DNA of 64,000 bases. Origin: Ignelater luminosus. Lineage: Eukaryota > Arthropoda > Insecta > Coleoptera > Elateridae. The notes under the pieces are model-generated. The model was not told the DNA's origin and did not search any database. It was given only the letters and a program-made list of their open reading frames with translations. Positions 36,181 through 47,829 of this stretch are shown here, piece by piece; the stretch's first letter is position 1, and the number at the start of each line of letters is the position of its first letter. The stretch lies in the NCBI GenBank assembly GCA_011009095.1, contig VTPC01090672.1:43509-107508 (forward strand). Direction: 5' to 3'. Made by a program: the position numbers and the translations under genes.

Positions 36181-37839
36181 AGTCTTTTTTTTACAAAGCA
36201 GGGTGATTAGCCTGCGCTCAACCCTCCTTCTTTATCCGAGCTTGGGACCGACACTGGCAGTTACCGAGCTGCTCAATCCACCCGGAACTTACTAGAAGCG
36301 GAGTAAAACAACTAAAAAATCCAAATTAAGCTAATAGTTCTCTTCATCTGTTTTAATTATTTGGATAATAAATGTAGCGGCGACTAACTCAGCGTTAAGA
36401 GGCCGTGATTCGTTGAATCATAAAGTGAGTCTGTTAACAAAGACGCTTTGAGTTTTCTGTTGTCGATTTATTCATATTTTTAGATTGGCCGTACTTTGTA
36501 TTACGTCTATGGCATTTTTGTCAATGATGCTTGTTGAAGGCAAGATCGCTGCTTCAACAGTCTTCACATTAAAAAAAAAGCATCGAAATACCAGTTTTAT
36601 TAAAAGGGTACATTCCAATAGTGGGAAAATGTCATGGAAGTGAGTTCAGGTTTCTTCTTTCTTCTAAACTTTTTTACATTTTATTTAGTAACGAAACAAA
36701 AAATCAGAGAAGCTGAAATGAAACTATCAGTAGATAATCTGGGAAAACAATTATACTGAAAATCAAACCAGCCTGGTTGTGTTGTCGCTAGTATCTTTGT
36801 TCAAGTCTTAATCCTACTCATCAATTACTATATTACAGTAAAGGAATTTTTATACAGTATGTCCAAAAGATCGCATTAAGCATGGGAATCTCAGTACATT
36901 AAGGTCACCTCAAAAGTTTTAAAAAAAGTATTTGTTCAAGCACCACAAAGGAAAAATCGATTTTCTACATTTCCTTATAACCTTTTTATTTGAAGAGATA
37001 GGTCAATAATTATTTGACATATTTAAGGTACTATTTTATCTATCAGATTCTTGATTATACTTTCTTATATTGGCGATATAACTTCAAATTATTATTTTTA
37101 AATGCAGATCGTAGGAAGCTACGACATTAGTAGAAAGCGCTCTTAATTTCCTTTCCAACAATACCAGGTTTGATGTACTTATCTTTTAAAGCTAAGAAGT
37201 TACAACGAAAAACATGTTTTTATCTTAAGTTAAAAACAACTGAATATCTACTCTGAAACAATTGATGGTATCTCATTTTGTTAAGAACTAGACTATGCAA
37301 CTTATTATGGAACAAAAAGAGGTGAAGTAGTGAAAACACAAAGTATTTTAGTAAGTGATAATGCTTTTATTTTAAAGCTTTAAGTAAAAATGATCGAGAT
37401 TTTTTTTGGAAAACAAAAGACATTCAATTGTCAACAATAGGTTGTTTGTTGTAAAATAATACTTGCTGTTTGTAATAACTAGAAGCAATTAAATTTTTAT
37501 TTGAGTCTATCAAGAATCTGTGTATTGCTAGAGTAAATTAATTATGGATCCCTTTAGTAATCTAGAAAAGTTCGATATGTTATCATGTTACATTCTTTGT
37601 CACAAGAATTCTGTGAACGCTAGTGAAATGTATTTAAACGTGTGTTTAAACGACTGGAATTAAATTTAAAAGAGTACGGAATAGTGCGCAAACCTAATCT
37701 TAGAGACGACAGGAATACTTTAAGTCAACTTTTATAGCGTTGACTTGTAATACGTATTTTAATTGCCACTTGTTCTCCGTTATTTTTATTTCGTCTGGAA
37801 GGAAAGGAAATGTTGGAAATGGAAATGATGTAAATACAG
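36181..37839. other. No gene recognised; possible MITE end
   Basis: TACAGTATGTCCAAAAGATC at 36,856 resembles a TA-flanked terminal repeat, with no matching right end found. The rest is AT-rich without features. Confidence 0.45.
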
Positions 37840-38040
37840 AGAGCAAAGAGGGAGTGTTACTGAAGAAGGAAAAAGATGCGTTAGGTAGATGAAAAGGGTA
37901 CGTGAAAGACCTATATGGAGCCAGAGAAGAACCACAAGAACTAGAAACAGAGAGAGAAGGGAAGAAGTAGAGGTGGGTAATATGGGAGAAGGAATTTTAG
38001 AAACAGAAGTGGTGGCGACAATAAGAAATTACGTGCTAAG
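37840..38040 (+). pseudogene. LINE fragment (linker between endonuclease and RT)
   Basis: The plus strand reads SKEGVLLKKEKDALGR, stop, KGYVKDLYGAREEPQELETE, then EVGNMGEGILETEVVATIRN. This is the EGxLLTEEEDIxxRWKEYxxxLY...E.EILxSEVxxAIKxM stretch that lies just before the RT fingers in RTE-like LINEs. Only this segment is preserved. It belongs to the same broad group as the copy at 60.6-62.7 kb but reads in the opposite direction. Confidence 0.72.
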
Positions 38041-38196
38041 AGCATGATTAACGTAACTAATAATTCTTTCATATAATAACGGCTTCAGGGACCAAGGAGT
38101 CTGTGGAGGGATGGTCCTTCTACAACTCCAGGGGTCTAGAGGAGGATAGAATCTTATGCGTCTCGACCCCAGGATCGTCCGTGGATCCTACACGAG

Positions 38197-38766
38197 GTGG
38201 CCCTTTTAACCGAGGGTGTGAGACAGCCAAGGGAGCGGAACACGGCGGATCTAGATTGGGATGTCGATACAAATCATTGGTACTGGGCAGCAGCATCAGG
38301 TATTAGTTTCTGGATAGCCGAGGAGCTGCGAAATCAGAGAGGGGTCTTCAGCTGGGGTGAAAGCCAACGACCCTACACTGTAAAAAAGCAATTTGTTACG
38401 AACACTGAACAGCAGCAAGAAGGACCGTATACTATGGACGTGGCACATCCAGAGAGCAGGGCAAGAATGGGCAATGAAAAAGGTTTTAGTGAGTGGACCG
38501 GGAGGGGGAAGGAGAAGAGGAAGGGCCCGACTCAGGCGGACAGAAGACTTGGTTTCTGGAGATGGAGGCAGAAAGCAGTGGACAGAGATGGATGCAGAAC
38601 TGTTGTGAGACAGGCTGTAGAGCCACGGGAAAGGAAGAAACAACGGATTCAAGTATTTTTGAAGAATTATTTAAAATTGAAACTAACTAGCCCTACATTT
38701 TTTATGAATTGGCCTTATACACTTATTTCCAACTTGCAGCAAAAGTACAATTTTTTAAACTTATAA
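38197..38766 (+). other. Uncharacterised 189-residue ORF in a GC-richer patch
   Basis: The longest plus-strand frame here that is not a tandem repeat. It lies in a patch (38.08-38.67 kb) clearly richer in G and C than its surroundings. The ORF is Arg-, Glu- and Gly-rich in the middle (RMGNEKGFSEWTGRGKEKRK) and contains HWYWAAASGISFWIAEELRN. No known domain, and overlapping frames are also partly open, so composition explains the openness. It sits directly after a LINE fragment in the same orientation. It may be part of a retroelement or a captured fragment; I do not claim a host gene. Confidence 0.25.
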
Positions 38767-39295
38767 TTAGATTAAATAAATGGGACCTTTTAGTAATGCT
38801 TAAGGTATCCAAAATGATGCCGTTGACAGTTACTCTTTATTTCATTAACAAATATTTTTCGACAGTGGAAAACTTCCTGGAGGTGAGGCAAGTTTCCAAG
38901 TCAAACTTCTGCGTGATTCTATCCAAACGTCAAGTTTCGTGCTTTTCTGATTCTAATTGCAGGTTTTTACCTCGTTTTTTAATGAACAATGAGGATTTCC
39001 AAACCAAACAAATTTTTAGTTCAGTTAAACTAGTCTTGGTCAGTTGGGTCTATATTAACAATTAACTAGGTACTTGTCTTTTAATGATATCTAAATAACA
39101 AGCACCGTCTTTTCTTAATAAGTTTCTGAACCAATTACACTCTAATTAGGCATTTGGATCCAATCGCATAGCATTCCTCTATAGAATTCTAAGTTCAGCA
39201 ATACCCCACATGAGGTATTTAAAATTAGTAGTTTTAGAGATATGGAGGATTTAATAATTAAATAATTAAACTTGAAATTTTAATGTTTTAATGTC
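38767..39295. other. No gene recognised
   Basis: AT-rich spacer up to the mariner-type fragment. The ORF at 38,709-39,065 has no motif. Confidence 0.5.
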
Positions 39296-39495
39296 TGGTA
39301 TCAACAGGATGGTGCACCACCACATTATTCACTTCGTGTTAGAGAATACCTAGATGAAGTCTTTCCTAATAGATATATAGGAAGACATGGTCCAATGGAA
39401 TGGCCGATTAGACCTCCTGATCTCACCCCACTTGATTTTTTTTGAGATACTTAAAATCACGTGTGTATCACTCAAAACCTCGAGGTTTTGATTTT
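39296..39495 (+). pseudogene. Tc1/mariner-superfamily transposase C-terminal fragment
   Basis: Reads WYQQDGAPPHYSLRVREYLD, EVFPNRYIGRHGPMEW, then PIRPPDLTPLDFF. After a frameshift come RYLKSRVYHSKPRGF. These are the second catalytic Asp block (QQDGAPxH), the GRRGPxEWPxRSPDLTPLDFFLW block with the third catalytic residue region, and the following GYLKxxVY motif of a common insect transposase of this superfamily. Nothing of the N-terminus or the first Asp block is visible nearby. Confidence 0.88.
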
Positions 39496-42059
39496 TCATT
39501 TGTTTTATGTGTAAGTTGTCTTGTGGAAACTAAGCTTTCTTTCTAAATTAATTAAGAATCCTTGTATGGTTATTTCCTGGCACAGGGCGCCCAGCAATTT
39601 GTAAAACAGGGAAAACTTGAAAAAGTCCGAACAGTCAGGAAGCTTCCAGTTTCGGCCTTCGTATGATGAGTAGAGTAGCAAGTTTTAGAACTAGTCGGGG
39701 CTGCTTGTCTCTTTGTGATCGTTCTGGTTGTCAGAAAGGGTAGAGCGTATCGGCTAGTGCACTGGCAGTGGAAGTAAAGCTTTTGTTTTTCATATAAAAT
39801 TATGCGTATTACACTGCAGCGATGTGACAATGGTTAGCTCTGGTGTTCAGTATTTTTTTGTTACCAACACTGCTTACACAACCATAAATTTATTACAGAT
39901 AGCTACAAGTTATCATGAGGTTTAATTTACTATTAATTACAAATTTATAATAAAAGTTTCTAAATCTAAAGTTATGACATATTAAAAAGTTTTTTGTTTC
40001 ATTTTAATTCAGTAATTTTTTTAGGTTCGATTTTTGTTTGAAGGTTCTTCACTACTCATAACTTATTGTTCGAAATGGTTAGGAAGCATCTAAATCTTCA
40101 GTTCGACGCAATTATTAATGGAGACATAATTTGAGACATCTTGCCCTATACAACTCGGGACATCTATAGACATACTAGAGATTACAAATAAAAATAACGT
40201 AAAATAAATTGGCACCAAGATAACATGCGATTTTTATAATTACCTGTGGAAAATTTTAAATAATTCTTAGATCTAAAATATTTCAAGCATTACGAAAGTC
40301 ATCACGATACAAAAGTACAAAGTTAAAAGATAACGACCGATTTTTTTGGTGAAATAGCCAAAAAAAAGAAAATTAAAAGATAAATTTAATTGGAGAGAAA
40401 TGTTTAAAACATCGTGACAGCTTTTAAGCATTTTTCTGCTGGATATTATCATTATACAAATATTTTAATGTAAAACGTAAAAAGTAGAGAAACTTGAGAT
40501 ATGAATATTTTTCTTTTTGTTTTTTAATACTATGGATTATCTATTTTGTGACCAAATGTCACGTCATCTTTTGTACAATTTATAAGTAAATGCTCGAGAA
40601 AAGCTCTTTTGATAAATTCTCTTGGTTGGTAAATATTATTGGAATTCTAATTTAAGAACGTAAATAGGCGTGTGCTTTTGCGAAGTACAGGTAAATAAGA
40701 AGTCAATCAAGTGACTTATATTTCAAGAGATTGAAACATGTTAGGTTTTTAAATAATTTCCATAAACCTCTACGTAGAATTTCTGTGCTGAAAACTAATC
40801 GTAATGCGTCTGGAAAAACGAGAAGCCTTGTCAGGGTCTAAATAATCGGACTTCATATTGATATCCATTTTATTTTGGAATCTCAACTGCGTTAGTATTT
40901 TGCGGTATCGGTGCAGACGCAGTATAAATTGATAATGTGAGAAATCAAATTTTTTCTTACAACAATTGTATTTTATTTGTTTCGTCAAAACTATTTTTGT
41001 ATAGATCATAAAGTTATGACCTTTACTTTAATAGTTTTCTAGGTATGTGATTTGTCTTTCTTTCATTAACGTGACTAATGTATAGGTAGTAATAAAATTC
41101 AAAAATAATAGTTGGCATTGGTTTTTGTTTGCAATACCATTTTTGGTATATTGCTGCTTGTTTACGTCGAGGATATTAATTATGTCGTTCAAACAGTAAA
41201 TTCCTATCTATGGAATTGTTACATTTTGATAATATTAGAAGGTTAAAGAAAATTTAGTTCCAAAAAATTTATCACAACTTCTTTCCCCTTATTAAAGGAA
41301 GTTGTACGAAATGATCATCTGCATATTCCCGACTGGGAAATTATCTTTTATCAAATGAAACCGTCCTGAAAGTTTAGATATAGTTTTTTCTTCTGTACAT
41401 TTTTTTATTAATACGAAAATATAAGAAAGACTAGAACTATTACATTATCACTAGATAATATAAATCTGATAATTATAACAAAATAATTATACACAGACCA
41501 TCTTGCTTTCTTTTGATCTTCATTCAGTAAGAATCCGAGAATTAAATTCCGGCACAAACGCACCAGACGATAACATAAATCGAACTTGCTACTATTTATG
41601 ATCTGTGGAATATTTATTGTCGTATAAGACGAAATACTGATTTAAAAGTATAAATAAACAAGAAGCAACAAACAAAATACAAATTATAATAAACCACGAC
41701 AAGAATAACGGAGGTACAAGAACTGAACTCTGCGAAATCCCTTTAGTAGTGCTTTGAGCATCCGAAGTTATACCGCTGACAGCTAGTCATTGATTCTTTT
41801 CATCTAGAAAGTACACAAATATCATTAGTCAAAGTAACTCTTAAAGGGTTTATTGTAGTCTGATAAAAATAGCAAAGATAATTTACTATCATCAATAGCT
41901 TTCAGCAGATCATCGGTTCATCAAGAGAGGATTTTCAGGCAGTAAAAATCTACTTTTAAGCAACAAAAATATTTCAGATGAGCACTTAAATAAATTTAAA
42001 TAGGGCATGTAATAATTTATTATAAAAATCAAACTACACTAGAGGTGTCGCAGACCTTT
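39496..42059. other. No gene recognised
   Basis: About 2.5 kb of AT-rich sequence. ORFs at 39,570-39,830 (-) and 40,770-41,009 (-) show no motif or splice context. Confidence 0.5.
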
Positions 42060-43735
42060 ATTGTGCCAGATCTAGGCCCTGTAAACACAGGCACTCTCGC
42101 TGTGTTTGGACCACTTCGTCGCTCGACGAACCCTCCTGAATCCTGATCAGGATTCTCTTTAAAACAGGTCGGGTTCGTCCTCCATTAACCTTCTAAATGT
42201 GTCAAATGTCTCAGAGGCCACCTGCGCTATAAAAACAGATCAATTACCGTCCTCTATCAACTTTCTAAAAGAGGCAGATATCCCATGGACCATTTGCGGT
42301 TTGAAAACGGTCAGGCTCCACCCTCTAGCAACATTTTAGGAGAATCAGATATCTCACGGGTCACCTGTGATTTGAAAACAGACAAGGCTTTGCCCTTCAT
42401 CATCCTTCTAAAGGTGTCAGATATCTCATAGGCTATCTGTCATTTGAAAACAAGCAGGACTTAGACCTCCATCATCCGTTTAAGACAGTCGGATATCCCA
42501 CAAGCCATCTACGGGTTAAAAGCAGATCAGGTTTGCCCTCTATCAACCTTCTAAATGAGTGAAATATGCTACAGGCCACTCGCGGATTGAAACCAGATCT
42601 GGCTCTGTCTTCCATCAACCTTATAAGAGAATCAGATAGGTCATAGGCTACCTGCGGTTTAAAAGCAGATCAGCAGATCAGCAGACCATCAACCTTCTAA
42701 GATAGTCGGACATCTCATAGACCACCTGTGGTAAAAGACATATCTGACTCCGTTCTCCATCAACCTTCAAGCATAGTCAAATATCTCAAAGGCCACTTGC
42801 GCTATGAAAACAGATCGGACATCGCTTTCCATCAACCTTCTAAAAGAAGTCAAATATACCACAGGCCACCCCGGTTCAAAAACAGACGGGTCTTTGCCCT
42901 CCACCAACATTCTAAGAGAAACAAACATCCGATAGGCCATCTGGGGTCGGACTCTGCTCTCCATCTACCTTTTAAGAGAGTCAAATATTTCGTAGGCTAC
43001 CTGCGGTATGAAAACGAGCCAGATACCACCCTCCATCAGCCTTATAACAGACCACTTGCGGTTTGGAAAAAAATCGGGATACGGATTCTATCAACCTTCT
43101 ATAAGAGACTCAAATATTTCACAGTCTACTTGTAAATAGTAAACAGGTAGCGTTCCAGCCTTTATCAACCTTCTAAAAGAAGTCAAATATACCTTGGGCC
43201 ACCTCGATTCAAAAACAGACGGGGCTTTGCCCTCCATCAACCTTCTAAGAGAGTCAAATATACCATAGGACACTTGTGGTTTGAAAAAGATTGAGTTCTG
43301 CCTTTCATAAACCTTCTAAGGGAGTCAAATATCTCATAGGCTACTTGTAGATTGAAAACAAGCAAGGTTTTATCCTTCATCAACTTTTAAACAAGTCATA
43401 TATTTCATAGGCCACTGCGGTTTGAAAACAAGCAGGGCTTTGACCTAAAAGAGGCAAGCATTCCATAGGCTATCTGCGAGTTAAAATCAGATCGAGTTCG
43501 CCCTCCATCAACATTTGAAGAGTCAAACATTGAAAAAAGGTCGGGTTCCGCTGTCTATCAACTGTCTAAGAGAGCCAAATATCTCATAGGCTACTTGTAA
43601 GTAGCCTTAAAACGAGCCACCTACGGTGGTCAAGGATCGGTTTTCTTCCCACTATTAATCTTCTAGGAAGGGTAAATATCACACATGCCACGTGCGGTGG
43701 CCCAACGTTGTGCTTCGCCTTTCATTACCTTTTTC
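42060..43735 (-). repeat. ~71-bp satellite array (family A, reverse orientation)
   Basis: About 22 units with a period close to 71 bp, marked by the recurring word CATCAACCTTCTAAGAGAG at, for example, 42,541, 42,612, 42,688, 42,759, 42,830 and 42,901. The unit continues with TCAGATATCTCATAGGCC, ACCTGCGGTTTGAAAACAG and ATCGGGCTTTGCCCTC. The minus strand of the unit matches the forward array at 17,130-18,510. The last units (43,600-43,735) are closer to that array, with GAGCCACCTACGGTGG and CCACGTGCGGTGGCC. ORFs within it (42,728-43,135 and minus-strand partners) only translate the repeat. Confidence 0.92.
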
Positions 43736-44447
43736 CAGATAGTGAGATGACAAATTTTTGTCCTCAATTGATCTTAAGAGTACTAAATACGAACATGAGG
43801 CAGGCAGTAGCAGTAACAGTATCACAGCTTGATACTTCCAGAGCATATCTTAAACATTCATTCTTTGCAAACTGCGGTTTCATGTTCAAAGTGTTTTATT
43901 TCATCAATGAACGCACATTGTTATAGGTAGTGAACACTATATAAACAGCGTAACACTGAAAACACTTTAGTATTTTCCTATTGAATGGTTATAAGAACAC
44001 AGCTGCAACATATAATGTCTATAAATTGTTTTATATAGACATTCTTATTAAACAGATCAAATAAATCTTTTGCCGACAAATGAAACCGCATTACATTGAT
44101 AGTTAAGAATTTTGTGATTTTTTTAAAGTTTTAAATTTTGGTTCGTACTTTGATTTTTCGAACGTTATTTTACACTTTAGAAGATTATCATATACACTAT
44201 GTAAACATTTAACAATTGCACTGCTGACTCAATCTCTATTGGAAGTAACTACAACTAGAGTTGTATTGCTAAATTATATTTTGGGAATACGCATATGAAT
44301 CGCCTTACTCGTTTGCTCGCGCAAAAAACTTTACGCATATTTTTGGCCTGAAGTAGGCTTTTTGGTTGTAGACAGAGTGTATCGCCGCCTCAAAAAGTCT
44401 ACTTCACATCCTTCATATGTAAGTAACTAGTATTTTAGCGTAACCCA
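43736..44447. other. No gene; one short hairpin
   Basis: AT-rich. TGAAGTAGGCTTTTTG at 44,349-44,364 pairs with CAAAAAGTCTACTTCA at 44,391-44,406 (16 pairs including one possible G-U), with a 26-nt loop. The stem is short for a microRNA precursor, and it lies close to the hAT-like end. Confidence 0.5.
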
Positions 44448-44510
44448 TGTCTAAAAATGGGAAACGTACGGCCCGCGGGCCAAGTACAACCCACGAAAAA
44501 GGTTTGTAGA
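44448..44510 (+). mobile_element. hAT-like terminal sequence
   Basis: CATGTCTAAAAATGGGAAAC, then GTACGGCCCGCGGGCCAAGT, then ACAACCCACGAAAA. The 12-bp palindrome GGCCCGCGGGCC (44,470-44,481) following a CAxxxxTxxxxAAAC start is the hallmark of the ends of Charlie/ZBED-type hAT elements (family pattern CAGGGGTCxxCAAACTACGG, then CCCGCGGGCCAxAT). This is one mutated end; no hAT transposase or partner end was identified. Confidence 0.6.
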
Positions 44511-45314
44511 TATGTCGATTTCTGTTCTCTGTAAATAAATAGATACTTTAATGATAAAACTAAGTTTTTCTACATGCAGTTTTTCTTATTCTCGTTTAAT
44601 CTTTCATTAGAAAAATATTTTTTTATGCTGCTAGCAGATGCGTACTTCGCTTTCCAAATTAGCGGCCTAGATATTGGTTCTTGAAGACACGAACGATTTC
44701 GTTATGTTGAAAAGCAACTTTAGCCTAAAAGACTTGGAAATATGTTATATCAGATTTTGCTGACCAAGATGCTGATGCCAAATAAGCCAAAATACTAAAT
44801 CTTAAATTCATGCCAATTATGAAAACCAACAGCGCTATAAGGCCAAGACCAATACTAATAGCAGGGCTTGACAAAAAGCTCAATCTGGATCGATAACTTA
44901 ATGCTGTACTTATTCCTTTAGTAGATACAAACACAAACAAATTTTCTTCATTGATAGTGTTGTTGATACTAGGGGAGAGGAGATCAAAAATATAAACAAA
45001 TTCATAACGAGAGAACCAAACGAGCTAGGAGCATGAAATTCGACATGTGTACTAAGATGGTATACAACCACAAATAAAAAATTAACTGTAGAAAATAAAA
45101 GACGATCGTTATGCAAAAATTTATATAAAGCTGATTTTCTGTATGTTGATAATATTTGGCCAGAGCAACAACGTACTGAAATACTCGAGTTTACTAGTGT
45201 TCGGGATATTTCAGTGCGTTGATTTAATGGACTTCTCCTTCCTGAAACTGCTGTGATAGACAAACGAGTGGTCCAATTTGGAGAGGGAAATATTTCAAAA
45301 GATGACAAAAGATA
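44511..45314. other. No gene assigned; long minus-strand ORFs of unknown nature
   Basis: Two overlapping minus ORFs (44,910-45,368, 152 residues; 44,725-44,940, 71 residues) are open, hydrophobic in parts and lack any motif I know. They follow the Cys-rich pseudogene on the same strand, in other frames. They may be its 3' flank or a separate relic, or possibly part of the hAT-like element. Confidence 0.35.
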
Positions 45315-46080
45315 CAAGAACAATTGGTGCAGGTGCTTTCTCGGCAGTGAGCATATATTTCCAAACACTTGTTTTCAGTCTAACGACACGTGCAACGGCC
45401 ACTGGAACAGTCGCTTTTGCAGTCGCAAGAGATCAGGAGCAAAAGTGTTTCAAGGGCAGGTAGTAGAATCGCACCATCCCCAGGAAATTGACGGCAGCTT
45501 GTTTCGCATCCATTCTTAGAAATAATGACTAACGTAATAAACAAATAAGTAAATTACACAACGGAAATCTATCTGCACAAAGGTGGGTGAAAATGCTGAT
45601 TGGCGATAGTAACTGGTTGACGAGTCATTGTCCGATTGTACAGATGTTATCTTAGCCTAATCGTTTTACTGATCTTCCCATCAGTAGGATAAAGGGCACC
45701 AACATGTTTCTCTCCAACTCTGCACTCATTCTCCTTAAAAGTTTGAGAGATCTTCTCGATTTTAATGCTTACGTTGTTTTCAGAAGCTAGTAACTTTCGT
45801 CTTTGCTTTTCCCAAGGTCGCGGAAGTTTTGTCACCATCACTGCATGACAGAATAGCCAATAATCTCCTATATGGTAGTGACGTCGTACCCTTTGCCGCA
45901 TACCTGCCTAGTACTTGGGTGCATTATAACTTTAGCACATCCACTGAGTCGAGCAATAATCATGACAAAAAGGTCAGTATCTGTTTTAACAAGTATTACA
46001 TTTTTTTCTGCGGTTTCTATTTGGAGAACAGTGTAAGGAAAGCCATATTCTTCAAGTTGCTGAGAAACACACTCTGAAAA
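45315..46080 (-). pseudogene. Unnamed insect repeat protein: VKTDTDLFVM / GCDTTSA / Cys-rich tail, frameshifted
   Basis: Minus strand from 46,080: VILVKTDTDLFVMIIA, then VIMHPSTRQVCGKGYDVTTI. After a frameshift comes LAILSCSDGDKTSATLGKAK (family LHAFSGCDTTSAxxGKGK), then VGEKHVGALY. Next, EWMRNKLPSISWGWCDSTTC (family EWLGNxLxPxxWGW) and a Cys array CDCKSDCSSGRCTCR, stop, ENKCLEIYAHCRESTCTNCS. I recognise this protein as a high-copy uncharacterised family annotated in many insect genomes; I know no confirmed function. The terminal Cys spacing recalls CXC/TCR-type DNA-binding domains. At least three disabling changes are present. Confidence 0.7.
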
Positions 46081-46790
46081 TAAGTAACTGCGGTATTTTC
46101 TGTAAAGTAGATCTCAGAACTTGGCCGTTTGCTTGCTGGCCTTCTCTGTTCTTCACCTTCGTGTCACGGTATCTGCACGTCACAACTAAACTTTCAGAGA
46201 CAGGCAGAGGCAGAAAACCAGTAATCACGGAATAGTGGATCACAGAGTTGCCAAAATTGATTACCTGACAGACGAGGCGGTATTCAAGGTTTAAAGGTAA
46301 ACATTATACGTTTTCCAACATTTTGAATCATTTTGCTGTACCTTTTTTATATCAGAGTTGATTAACAAGATTATTATTTTGTTATTCCTGATCTTTTGAA
46401 ACATTTCCTGTCCAAATCGGAAAACTCGTTCTCCCACCACAGCAGTTTCAAGAAGGGGTGCATTTTCAAAAGCGGTACACCGACGACGCCCTGAAAATTC
46501 AGGACGCACGCAGCTTTAAACTCGAGTATTTTAGTGTGTTGTTCCATTTTCAAATATGTATTACCAGCTTTATATAAATTCTTCACGAATATAAACCTAA
46601 CATTCTTGGCGTATTTTTTTCTCCGCATTCCACAGCAGTAGTTCGGTATTCGACGAATTGTTATTTAGGTGCAGGTTATGCCTTTGATTAAAAATATAAT
46701 CGGATATTTTACGTGAGCAACCAGTGAGCATTAAATTTTTGTTAAACTTAAACGGATAGGAAATAATGAAATATTAAAAGAAGTTTTACA
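46081..46790. other. No gene assigned
   Basis: Minus ORFs of 63-84 residues (46,052-46,628) continue upstream of the Cys-rich pseudogene and could be its decayed N-terminal part, but no conserved block could be read. Confidence 0.35.
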
Positions 46791-46796
46791 AAGAAG

Positions 46797-47490
46797 GAAA
46801 CAATGAAGCGCTTCAAAGAATGCAAAGAGGATGGAAGAACTGATGGCTGGTAATCACTGTTTAATCGTATAAGAGATTGCTAAGGGTCTTAAGTGTTTGT
46901 TTCATTTCACTGAAAATCTCAGTATACGAAAGATTTCATGCCAAGATGATACTTATCCGAACACCAAAAGGCGCTTGAAGATTGTTCTTTCATAATTATC
47001 AGAGGGGGCAAGCCGTTGGTCTACGAATATGATCTTGAAACTAAACTCTAGAATCGCGGATAGAAAGCCTCGGCTAAGAAAGATTCAAACTCAAGGTGAT
47101 GATTACTGTATTTTTTGACCGCCGGAAGGCTGTCCGCATGGAAGTGTTATCTAGAGGTCTTAGAATGTTTTCGTGAACGTGTTTGGCGATGTCGTCCATA
47201 ATTGTGAAGAAACAATTCCTGGATTATGTATCATGATGACGCGTTTTCCCATACCGTTTGCGTTACTCGCTTATTTTTCACCCGAAACAAGGTGAACGTC
47301 GTTGACCACCACAAGGACGTTATCGTGGGATCGTGGAGGTGTTGAAACAAGGTTTTTCCGACGCACTACAGGGCATTACAGATAAAGAGTTCCAGAAAGC
47401 CTGCAAACATTGGAACCATCATAGAATAAATGTGGTTTCTGAATGGGTTCATTTATGTTTTTCTCATGTAGAAACATCGTCAAAACCATA
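46797..47490 (+). pseudogene. Mariner-like transposase, multiply frameshifted
   Basis: Ordered remnants: MKRFKECKEDGRTDG (family WxKRFKxGRExVEDD), VYEYDLETKL (following the GDETW block with the first Asp), KKDSNSR then YFLTAGRLSAWK (VFFDYRGxV), NSWIMYHDDAFSHT (family WIxHHDNAPAHT, second catalytic Asp), VCVTRLFFTRNKVNVVDHHK then the stop-free C-terminus QGFSDALQGITDKEFQKACK and HWNHHRINVV (family LxxLxxxxFQKCFxxWKxRxxKC). The third Asp block SPDLAPCDF is missing or deleted. An inactive copy; TIRs not found. Confidence 0.78.
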
Positions 47491-47829
47491 TGAAAAGCAA
47501 GTAAAATTCATCAAAGCGACTCTTGCATGCTGTTTTATTTCACATTAGGAAAAATGAAGACAACTTGAATGGAGGCCGTTGGAGGAGTGACATCGAAGAG
47601 TATTGTTTGTTAAGTAGAACACAATTTCTTGCATCGAAATATCATACTTCACATGTTCCCTCTGATGTTTTAAATTTCCCAAACTCCGTCCACCTCACTT
47701 CACTTAATCTTACAATATTCAGTTTGTAATCCAACATCTCTTTGATAAAAAAAATTGAGCAAAAAAGCAAGCAGTATGACATTGACAAGCTCAAAAGTCC
47801 AGAAAAGCGGGAAGAATTTGAAACTAAAC

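Noticed and set aside
42728..43135. 135-residue ORF with repeating SALHQPFKR-like segments
   Set aside because: It is a translation of the ~71-bp satellite; opposite-strand frames are open too and unit-length changes break the pattern.
44349..44406. microRNA precursor
   Set aside because: The stem is only 16 pairs with a 26-nt loop and it sits next to a hAT-like end; without small RNA data it is more likely a transposon hairpin.
44725..45368. Multi-pass receptor (for example gustatory receptor) in the minus-strand ORFs
   Set aside because: Hydrophobic stretches occur, but the frames shift against each other and no receptor signature was found.
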